DNA of 64,000 bases from Neptuniibacter pectenicola. Its GTDB lineage: Bacteria; Pseudomonadota; Gammaproteobacteria; Pseudomonadales; Balneatricaceae. The DNA is taken from positions 1 to 64,000 of the forward strand of contig NZ_LUTS01000001.1 of NCBI RefSeq assembly GCF_001597735.1, read 5' to 3'. Of the stretch, positions 57,649 to 64,000 are shown piece by piece. The notes under the pieces are model-generated. The model saw only the letters and a program-made list of their open reading frames with translations, was not told where the DNA came from and ran no database searches. The position numbers were made by a program, and so were the translations under genes. The first letter of the stretch is position 1; each line of letters starts with the position of its first letter.

Positions 57649-58434
57649 TTACACCAGATTTAAACCGCCATCAGACAATATAATCTCGCCGGTAAGGTAA
57701 CTGCTGGCAACAAGCATTGACACAATATGCGCAATTTCACTTGGTTTAGCGCCACGCCCCATGGGTGATCTTTCTTTCCACAACTGATGTGCTTCGACCC
57801 ACGCTTGAGTCATGGGCGTATCCACTAAACCCGGCGCGACCGCATTTACACGAATCGCGGGTGATAAGCTAAGTGCGAGCAGTTGTGTCACATGATTTAA
57901 CGCGGCTTTACTCGCTGCATAGGGAATAGAGGCCCCTTTAGGGCGCACCCCTGCATGGGAACTTATATTCACCACACAGCTAGGTTGCTCTGGACGAGAC
58001 GCCTCACGCAAAGCGTTCTCCGCTTCGGCAATAAGGGTCCATGGTGCAATCACATTCACTTCATAAAGCTGCCGCCACACATCGGGTGTCGCCGCCTTAA
58101 GCGCACTATGGGGTATCACTTCATTGATACCGGCATTGTTGATCAATACATCCAAGCGGCCATGCAAAGCAAGTACATCCTGAATGAGATGGGCCGCTTG
58201 CGTTTGATCCGATAGATCTGCTTGGGTATAGGTTGCGCCACGATAAGTGTTCGCTAACGTCGTCCCTTCATCCACAGAAGCGCGCGAGTGAAACGCAAGC
58301 GTAAACCCATCGTTGGCCAATTGCTCTGCTATCGCTTTGCCAATACCCGAGGTGGAGCCTGTAACAAGTGCCACTCGCTTACTATTTTCACCTGACAATT
58401 TCACGTCTCCCTTTTGCCGTGAACCTAACAACAT
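57649..58434 (-). CDS. Short-chain dehydrogenase/reductase
   Basis: The 261-residue SDR has the cofactor motif VALVTGSTSGIGKAIAEQLA, INNAGI, and the catalytic Ser-Tyr-Lys in NISSHAG and PYAASKAALNHV. It ends with the substrate loop and the C-terminal GEIILSDGGLNL block, like 3-oxoacyl-ACP reductase FabG relatives. HSRAS after the second strand suggests NADP(H). The start may be somewhat downstream of 58434, since the first 15 residues precede the homologous part. The substrate is unknown. It follows gdx by 14 bp. Confidence 0.87.
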   Translation of the reverse strand: MLLGSRQKGDVKLSGENSKRVALVTGSTSGIGKAIAEQLANDGFTLAFHSRASVDEGTTLANTYRGATYTQADLSDQTQAAHLIQDVLALHGRLDVLINNAGINEVIPHSALKAATPDVWRQLYEVNVIAPWTLIAEAENALREASRPEQPSCVVNISSHAGVRPKGASIPYAASKAALNHVTQLLALSLSPAIRVNAVAPGLVDTPMTQAWVEAHQLWKERSPMGRGAKPSEIAHIVSMLVASSYLTGEIILSDGGLNLV

Positions 58435-58448
58435 CGGTTAGGTGTGGG

Positions 58449-58766
58449 TTAGGTATGGGCTAGTTTTAAACCAATTATCCCGATAAAAATAAGGCTGAGA
58501 CTAAGTAATTTAAGCGGGTCAGTTGATTCACCAAAGAGGAAAATACCGAATATTGCCGTCCCTATAGCACCAATGCCAACCCAGACAGCATACGCCGTAC
58601 CCACCGGTAATGCCTTCATGGCAAAAGCTAACAGTAAAAAACTTGCCAGTAATAAAAGAAGGGTTCCGATCGAGGGCCACAACCGGGTAAAGCCGTCGGT
58701 ATATTTCAGACCAATGGCCCAACCGATCTCAAGCAACCCCGCAATAATTAAAATAAACCAATGCAT
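58449..58766 (-). CDS. gdx: Guanidinium exporter Gdx (SugE, SMR family)
   Basis: The 105-residue protein has four membrane helices and the SMR catalytic Glu in [34 protein letters not shown] and [11 protein letters not shown] match SugE/Gdx rather than the EmrE drug pump. Gdx exchanges protons for guanidinium to export it. A guanidine-II riboswitch directly upstream confirms the assignment. The ribosome site GAGGGGG lies just before the ATG. The SDR gene downstream is close enough to share the transcript. Confidence 0.95.
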   Translation of the reverse strand: MHWFILIIAGLLEIGWAIGLKYTDGFTRLWPSIGTLLLLLASFLLLAFAMKALPVGTAYAVWVGIGAIGTAIFGIFLFGESTDPLKLLSLSLIFIGIIGLKLAHT

Positions 58767-58784
58767 ACAACCCCCTCATGGTAC

Positions 58785-58827
58785 GGGGTCGTCCCCATTA
58801 ATAGTTGAGCGGTGAGGTCGTCCCCAC
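58785..58827 (-). ncRNA. Guanidine-II (mini-ykkC) riboswitch
   Basis: On the minus strand two hairpins with ACGA tetraloops occur in tandem. GTGGGG-ACGA-CCTCAC (58812-58827, one G-U pair) comes first and GGGG-ACGA-CCCC (58785-58796) second, joined by 15 bases. This is the defining architecture of guanidine-II. The CCCC of the second hairpin can instead pair with the GAGGGGG ribosome site of gdx, so guanidine binding should free that site. Confidence 0.93.
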
Positions 58828-59061
58828 TTCGTTGATAATGTGCTAACGTTTTAATCTAACCTAGGCTCGAATACAAGCCTTGACCTAGCACAATTCTGAC
58901 CCAAAAAATCGGGTCACACCTCCCCGCGCAGTAACCGAGGCAAACGAAGCCACACCCGCCACTTCCCTTGATCGGTTTCTATCATTAATTTTCCACCCCA
59001 TTAAGGCTATATTCGGACTTGTTTGTTATGCTTAGATTAACTGCTACATAGGAAAAGCATA

Positions 59062-59832
59062 ATGAAAAGATCATATCTCATCGCCTCAATGTTCGCCGTT
59101 TCAATTTCATCCGCTACCGCTTATGCAGGCTGGGCAGATATGCTCAAAGAAGCGGTTCAAGATGAAGAGGTACAAAAGAAAGTGTTAGACACCGCGGTTG
59201 GTACCAGTACAACAGGTAAAACAACCAGCCTCAGCACTGAAACGGTGATAAACGGTTTAAAAGAAGCACTTGAAGTGGGCAGCCGACGTGCGATCGAAGA
59301 GATTAGCCAGCCCGGTGGTTACTTGGATAATCAAGATATTCGCATTCCTCTACCTGACGGTATCAACAAAGTTGCTTCCTTACTTAAAAAATACGGTTTA
59401 GAAAGCCAAGTGAATGAGTTTGAAGAGAGCATGAACCGTGCTGCTGAGAAAGCCGCTCCGCAAGCAACTGAGCTGATTGTAAGTGCCGTAAAAGAGATGA
59501 GCTTTGATGATGCCAAAAAGATCTACTCAGGCTCTGATGATGCAGCAACTCAATACTTTAAAGAGAAAACCAGCGGAAAACTCAGAGAACTGTTTCAGCC
59601 AACCGTTCAAGAGTCTCTCGGTCAAGTGGGCGCAACCCGTTACTACAATGACTTAGCCAGTGAAGCCAAAGAGATTCCGTTTGTTGGGGATAAGGTTAAT
59701 GTAGATTTAGATAACTATGTAACCGAAGAAGCATTAAATGGCTTATTTACCATGCTCGCAGTCGAAGAGAAGAAAATTCGTGAAAACCCTGCAGCCCGTA
59801 CAACCGATCTCTTAAAACAAGTGTTCCAATAA
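59062..59832 (+). CDS. DUF4197 periplasmic protein
   Basis: The 256-residue protein has a signal peptide (cleavage after ATAYA, before GWADML) and is predicted mostly helical. Blocks VINGLKEALEVGSRRAIEEI, RIPLPDGINKVASLLKKYGL and FKEKTSGKLRELFQPTVQ are those of the DUF4197 family. Its function is unknown. It is monocistronic with an AGGAAA ribosome site and a strong terminator. Confidence 0.9.
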   Translation: MKRSYLIASMFAVSISSATAYAGWADMLKEAVQDEEVQKKVLDTAVGTSTTGKTTSLSTETVINGLKEALEVGSRRAIEEISQPGGYLDNQDIRIPLPDGINKVASLLKKYGLESQVNEFEESMNRAAEKAAPQATELIVSAVKEMSFDDAKKIYSGSDDAATQYFKEKTSGKLRELFQPTVQESLGQVGATRYYNDLASEAKEIPFVGDKVNVDLDNYVTEEALNGLFTMLAVEEKKIRENPAARTTDLLKQVFQ

Positions 59833-59863
59833 GTCTACGTGCACTACGTGTTACCTAAGACAC

Positions 59864-59901
59864 AAAAAAGCCGAGTGATGATGATCATACTCGGCTTTTT
59901 T
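59864..59901. terminator. Bidirectional terminator
   Basis: AAAAAAGCCGAGT/ACTCGGCTTTTTT arms lie between the convergent DUF4197 and DUF3622 genes with A and T runs on both sides. Confidence 0.92.
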
Positions 59902-59934
59902 AATGGACCTTTATGTGATTAAAGGTCGGACCTG

Positions 59935-60240
59935 CTAGTCTTCTTCAGTACGTGATGCTTCATAACGCGCTTGCGCTTCATCATAACGTGCCTGAGCTTG
60001 CGCTTCAGCTTCATCTCGCTCAACACGGCGTTCTGCTTTACGCTTATTACGCTCGATCTGCTGTTCCATAAACTGTTTTAGCTCAGCTTCACCCCACGCC
60101 TTGGCTTCATCTTCAGTTGCAAAACCATCCTGACGTTTTGATACTACAATTCTACGGGCACTTGCCTGTCGCAAAATTTTTACAGACCAGGTTTCACCTT
60201 CTGCTACTACCTGATAGTCGTATTTCTTACCCTTGGCCAT
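59935..60240 (-). CDS. DUF3622 small protein
   Basis: The 101-residue protein starts MAKGKKYDYQVVAEGETWSV and continues with RQASARRIVVSKRQDGFATE, the DUF3622 domain. The second half is one long charged helix (EQQIERNKRKAERRVERDEA onward), probably a coiled coil. It is common in marine gammaproteobacteria and of unknown function. AGGAAAA precedes the ATG. Confidence 0.85.
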   Translation of the reverse strand: MAKGKKYDYQVVAEGETWSVKILRQASARRIVVSKRQDGFATEDEAKAWGEAELKQFMEQQIERNKRKAERRVERDEAEAQAQARYDEAQARYEASRTEED

Positions 60241-60472
60241 TCATTTTTCCTGAAGATATAGATGAGTCATAAAAGCAATCCATTCTACCACGCTTCCCCT
60301 AAAGTTAAGATAGATTTATTTACCTTATACGCGATGCAGATCGCCTAGCCTTTTTAATACCGATGCCACTTGACCTCTTCTTAGCCTTTCCGCTGCTAGC
60401 CTGATCCTGCCTGAACGTTTAGAATAGCCACTGTTTACTATTTTGCTCATTGTTTTTAAGTAAAGAGACGCC

Positions 60473-60892
60473 ATGAAATCGCCTGAAATAGACACGCCCG
60501 TATCCACTGAGTCAGAAACAAACCAAACTAAAAACGGCTTTTTAGCACTCGTATCTAAGCTATGCTTTGACGAGACGCTGCCTATTCGTTTTATGTATAA
60601 AACGGTCCCTGAACACCTCAACGATACTGGATGGAGAATGTTTACAGGGTACGAAACCGAAGAGTTTCTTGAAGACGAACTATCAAACTTAGTGCCCGTT
60701 CCCGTGGTTAAAATGTGCAGTTTAGATCCCTCTCTGAGCGAACTCGTCACATTTAATGCAGGCACCGTTTGGGAGCGTGCACCCGGCAGTGAAAACTGGG
60801 AACGTGTACACGATTATAAAATCCCATCACCTAAAGTTGATGTGGAGATCACAAACGATGTTGACCGCTTTAATGTAGAGATCAGCGACTAG
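60473..60892 (+). CDS. DUF2185 domain protein
   Basis: The 139-residue protein contains a DUF2185 domain: FLALVSKLCFDETLPIRFMY, then LNDTGWRMFTGYETEEFLED and the VVKMCSLDPSLSELV block. DUF2185 overlaps with immunity-protein families of contact toxins, but no toxin gene is adjacent, so immunity is not claimed. It is divergent from the DUF3622 gene and has an AAAGAG-like ribosome site. Confidence 0.8.
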   Translation: MKSPEIDTPVSTESETNQTKNGFLALVSKLCFDETLPIRFMYKTVPEHLNDTGWRMFTGYETEEFLEDELSNLVPVPVVKMCSLDPSLSELVTFNAGTVWERAPGSENWERVHDYKIPSPKVDVEITNDVDRFNVEISD

Positions 60893-60995
60893 ACCCGTTT
60901 TTTCACACACCGCATCTGTCGATGCAAGCTGATTGAGCTAGGGAGCCTGTCTATATAAGATGGATTCCCTCCAATCGCCCATCTATACCCTTATG

Positions 60996-62324
60996 CTATT
61001 TATCCCTGTAATACTGATGTCGCTTAATGGTCGTTTCAATCTTTTCGACGGCTAAATCAAGTGCAGTTTTCACCGGCATCCCATCTAAAATATCAGCCAT
61101 CGCTTTTTTGTAACTTGAGGAGATAACCGAGTATGCTGGGGTTTCTGGCCTTAATTTAGCAAAGCGCTCCGAAAACTCGTAAATCATCCGCCACTTTCCA
61201 CCCTCAGCATAATAAGGTGTCTGCGCCACGGCCTCGCGACGGGTTGGAAATAACCCGGTCACATGGGGCGTAGGAGAAACACCATTAGCGATATAAACCA
61301 TCTCATCGGTTGAGAGTAAAAACGTAATAAAGGCTTTGGCCGCCGGTACATTTGAGCAGGTACGACTGACCGCCCAATGCCAAGACCCTCCACCCACTAC
61401 GGTTCCATGGCCAAAATCTGGTAACGGCAGAACTAAAAGATCATCACCCACTGCTTTGTCATAATAGGGTAAAGCCCAGGAACCATTTAATTGAACAGCC
61501 ACACGCCCGTCCGGAAAACCAGCATCATCTTTAGGCGCAGGATCCATCAGTTTGTCATGTACCAATTGCTGGACCCATTGACCAAATGCAACCGCTTCAG
61601 GTGAATTGAGCACGCCATCCGCTTGGGTATAATTATCACGATTGATCAAATCAGCCCCCCACGACCGCATTAAGGGAGCCCAAGCATAGGAAATCCATTC
61701 CGTTTTATCGTGAGGGCGCATATCAAATGGGTAGTCATACTCACCCAGCCCTTTAGTCGCGCGGATCACATGCATAAATTCCACCTTACTCCACGGATGA
61801 TCAGAGGTAGGTATTCTGACTGAGATTTTCTTAAGTAGGGAGCGACGGGTGAACAGCGCTAAAGAGACATCAAACTGGCCCACAGAGTAGACCTCACCTC
61901 GATAGGTTCCCTTTCCTGATGCGTTGATAGTGCTAAGTACCGACTGATCAATCAGCCCATCAAGGGGGCGAATCACATCGTTCCACGCAAAATTAGGTAC
62001 CAGTGGCTGATCAATATCAATAATGCATGGCAAGACATCAGCCCGGGCCGCCGCCGTAAGCGCCTGCGTATAGGTATGCTCTGGAATAAAATCAGGGACA
62101 ATCCTCCACTGAGACTGACGCTGATTAAACCGCGCAATGGCTGCTAAGGATGCATTCACCTCAGTCTCATTCGCGAGGTGACGCCACAGTGAAACCTCAA
62201 CGGGTTCCGCAGTCACCCCATGGGAAAGGAGACTGAGCACAACCCCACTAAGGATAGACAGCGTTACACCCTTGCTAGCAAATGGGTTAAAACCTAGAGT
62301 AAACAGCGGATAACAGTGTCTCAA
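60996..62324 (-). CDS. Periplasmic solute-binding protein (ABC sugar-type), likely signalling partner
   Basis: The 442-residue protein has a long signal sequence (cleavage near GVTAEP) and the fold of family 1 extracellular solute-binding proteins: VSLWRHLANETEVNASLAAI, FAWNDVIRPLDGLID, YSVGQFDVSLALFTRRSLL, GRVAVQLNGSWALPYY and AKAFITFLLSTDE. Its ligand is probably a sugar or polyol. No permease or ATPase gene is adjacent. It overlaps the upstream GGDEF-EAL gene by four bases, so it likely serves as a ligand sensor for that protein rather than for transport. Confidence 0.88.
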   Translation of the reverse strand: MRHCYPLFTLGFNPFASKGVTLSILSGVVLSLLSHGVTAEPVEVSLWRHLANETEVNASLAAIARFNQRQSQWRIVPDFIPEHTYTQALTAAARADVLPCIIDIDQPLVPNFAWNDVIRPLDGLIDQSVLSTINASGKGTYRGEVYSVGQFDVSLALFTRRSLLKKISVRIPTSDHPWSKVEFMHVIRATKGLGEYDYPFDMRPHDKTEWISYAWAPLMRSWGADLINRDNYTQADGVLNSPEAVAFGQWVQQLVHDKLMDPAPKDDAGFPDGRVAVQLNGSWALPYYDKAVGDDLLVLPLPDFGHGTVVGGGSWHWAVSRTCSNVPAAKAFITFLLSTDEMVYIANGVSPTPHVTGLFPTRREAVAQTPYYAEGGKWRMIYEFSERFAKLRPETPAYSVISSSYKKAMADILDGMPVKTALDLAVEKIETTIKRHQYYRDK

Positions 62325-64000
62325 GCGATCGCCTCACTTAATGCCTTGTAACGCTCAACAAGGGATTCAATCGAGAGGGGTCGATCAAAATAGTAGCCTT
62401 GTACTAAATCACATCCATAGCTCACTAATTTTTCAAACTGAGCTTCCGTCTCAACCCCTTCAGCAACCACAATCATTCCACAGGAATGCCCTAGGCCGAT
62501 GATCATACGTACCAGCATGTCGCTTTGTCCCCCCTCTAAAAACTTATCAATAAACGAGCGGTCAATTTTGATCTCATTTAATGGTAAGTGATTAATATAG
62601 CTGAGGGAGGAATAGCCGGTGCCAAAATCATCCAGCGATAAATTAAACCCATAGTCTCGTAATTGGTTAAAGACCGGCTGTACGTTATCCATATTATGGA
62701 TAAAAATATTCTCAGTAATTTCCAATGTAACACGTGCGGGGTCTATGCCGACCTCCGCACAGAGTGAGATTACCGTTGCACTAAATTCAGGTTCTAGCAC
62801 CTGCACCGGCGACACATTAACCGATAAACCAATTGCGCCCTCACCGTTAGGAGAGCAGCGATAAATATCTTCACAGGCTTTCTTAAACACAAATAGCCCG
62901 AGTGAATGTATCAGACCGGTTTCTTCTGCTGCAGTAATAAATGTCCCCGGTGGAACACTGCCCAACGTAGGGTTATTCCAGCGGGCTAGCGCTTCAACGC
63001 TAATAAGCTGCTGGGTTTGTACATTAACCTGAGGCTGGTAACAGACGGAGATCTCATCATTGGTAATCGCACGCACCACCTCATGCTCAACATTCATTAA
63101 ATAGTTTATATATTCACTGATCGACTCATCATAAAAAACAATCTGTCCCTTTTTATGCATTTTAGAGCGATAAAGTACGGTATCCGCCTTACTGATCAAG
63201 GTACCTGTATCAGTACTATCATCAGGATAGATCGTTGCGCCGATACTACAGCTCACCGTCATAATTTTACTGTCGATAATAAAAGGATCAGCCAATGCGG
63301 ATTGGATACATTGTGCATACTGACTCGCTTCTTGCTGGCTTTTTAGGTCGGGGTAACAGAACACAAACTCATCCCCACCAAAGCGGCACACCATACCTTT
63401 TTCGATGGTCAGCGTTTCAAATTTTTGACTAATCGCTTTCAGTAACTGATCACCCACAGCGTGGCCGTGTAGGTCATTCACATTTTTAAAATTATCTAGG
63501 TCAACAAAAAACACGGCGAGCTTGCTGCCCTGCTCAGTCGTATAGCGGATGCTGTTTTCTAACTCTTGAGAAAGGTGGAATCGATTGGGAAGCCCTGTTA
63601 AGTCATCATGTAGGGCCATAAATTCCATTTTATCTTTAGCTTTTTCGAGTGTATTAAAGTCATTTTTTATCCGTTGTTGTAATACTTCAAAACGACGGGC
63701 AATCAAATGACTCACATACAGCGAGATTGCGACAAGCAGCAAAATGGAGATCGTCGCAATAGCGATCAGTTTAATTAAACTTTGATCATTATCCCGCGAT
63801 AACAGGTCTTCTTTTTCTTTCAGGTATTTAGCAAAGGTTTTGTAATTAAAGCCAGTGCCTATAATCCAATCCCAATCACTCACCAACCGCACATAGCTAA
63901 TATGCTCCAGTGAAGCGTTTCCGCTCAGCGTCAGTGGTTTAAGGTGACTCACATAGCCGCCCCCTTGTGCAACCTGCGTTGATATATCCTCAAGCAAAGG
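62321..64000 (-). CDS. Cache-GGDEF-EAL c-di-GMP signalling protein (N-terminus outside the window)
   Basis: The frame runs off the window end, so the protein is incomplete; at least 558 residues are visible. It has the end of a periplasmic Cache domain (GGGYVSHLKPLTLSG, VSDWDWIIGTGF), one membrane helix (LIKLIAIATISILLLVAISL) and a GGDEF domain with CRFGGDEFVF. An EAL domain follows with SVEALARWNNP, SVNVSPVQ, LEITENI, LDDFGTGYSS, IKIDRSFI and VVAEGVET. Catalytic residues of both domains look intact; the RxxD inhibitory site before GGDEF is absent. It is the first gene of a pair with a solute-binding protein. Confidence 0.92.
   Translation of the reverse strand, partial: PLLEDISTQVAQGGGYVSHLKPLTLSGNASLEHISYVRLVSDWDWIIGTGFNYKTFAKYLKEKEDLLSRDNDQSLIKLIAIATISILLLVAISLYVSHLIARRFEVLQQRIKNDFNTLEKAKDKMEFMALHDDLTGLPNRFHLSQELENSIRYTTEQGSKLAVFFVDLDNFKNVNDLHGHAVGDQLLKAISQKFETLTIEKGMVCRFGGDEFVFCYPDLKSQQEASQYAQCIQSALADPFIIDSKIMTVSCSIGATIYPDDSTDTGTLISKADTVLYRSKMHKKGQIVFYDESISEYINYLMNVEHEVVRAITNDEISVCYQPQVNVQTQQLISVEALARWNNPTLGSVPPGTFITAAEETGLIHSLGLFVFKKACEDIYRCSPNGEGAIGLSVNVSPVQVLEPEFSATVISLCAEVGIDPARVTLEITENIFIHNMDNVQPVFNQLRDYGFNLSLDDFGTGYSSLSYINHLPLNEIKIDRSFIDKFLEGGQSDMLVRMIIGLGHSCGMIVVAEGVETEAQFEKLVSYGCDLVQGYYFDRPLSIESLVERYKALSEAIA

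Noticed and set aside
60473-60892. DUF2185 protein as immunity factor of a toxin system
   Set aside because: No toxin or secretion gene is adjacent; the family name alone does not support an immunity role.

Overview
The window looks like chromosomal DNA of a marine gammaproteobacterium, probably an Oceanospirillales relative (Neptunomonas/Amphritea/Marinomonas-like). This rests on the gene set (thrH, miaE, trhO, the acnD/prpF methylcitrate pathway, a second EF-G, DUF4197 and DUF3622 proteins) and on the codon style. The genus is inferred, not shown. No rRNA or tRNA gene was seen.

Layout. Positions 1-3250 are accessory DNA: an attC-like site, four small plus-strand genes (VOC protein, lipase-like hydrolase, two lipoproteins), the tail of a REP-associated transposase, RAYT-type inverted repeats, and a 77-bp duplication of the hydrolase 5' end. 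Positions 3337-5384 hold mesD-mesX, a folate-independent, oxygen-linked methionine synthase pair with an upstream MetR-type box. Positions 5.9-20 kb are mostly core genes (cytochrome b562, hupE, MYG1, hisI, trhO, GST/TetR, glnS, ppiB-lpxH, miaE, a second fusA, DUF4253), with REP-like hairpin clusters at 10.8-11.2 and 19.7-20.2 kb. A chemotaxis receptor with an unusual layout (20.4-22.5 kb) is followed by a third REP cluster.

The main accessory system is a complete type I-F CRISPR-Cas locus (22.85-35.9 kb). Reading on the minus strand it runs: WYL-domain regulator of BrxR/CapW type, cas1, cas2-3, csy1, csy2, csy3, csy4, leader, then 53 identical-looking repeats with 52 spacers. At the far (trailer) end, a broken KilA-N domain gene fragment of about 270 bp lies exactly between the last perfect repeat and a degenerate repeat. 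Two spacers differ by a single base that is synonymous in one reading frame.

Positions 36.2-44.2 kb carry the methylcitrate operon for propionate use (gntR-prpB-prpC-acnD-prpF) plus an alpha/beta hydrolase. Copies of a TTGTCGACAA palindrome lie before gntR and before the hydrolase, and strong hairpins fill the acnD-prpF gap. Positions 44.4-52.6 kb hold pabB, an HD-GYP protein, thrH, panD and metH; metH has its own MetR-type box, so two different methionine synthases may share one regulator. Positions 52.9-55.3 kb encode a periplasmic PQQ dehydrogenase with a c-type cytochrome carrying a CX3CH haem motif. Positions 56-60.9 kb hold a 2OG-Fe(II) oxygenase, an SDR, the guanidinium exporter gdx/sugE under a guanidine-II riboswitch, and several DUF proteins. 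The window ends in a two-gene unit made of a periplasmic solute-binding protein and a Cache-GGDEF-EAL protein, a probable ligand-sensing c-di-GMP module.
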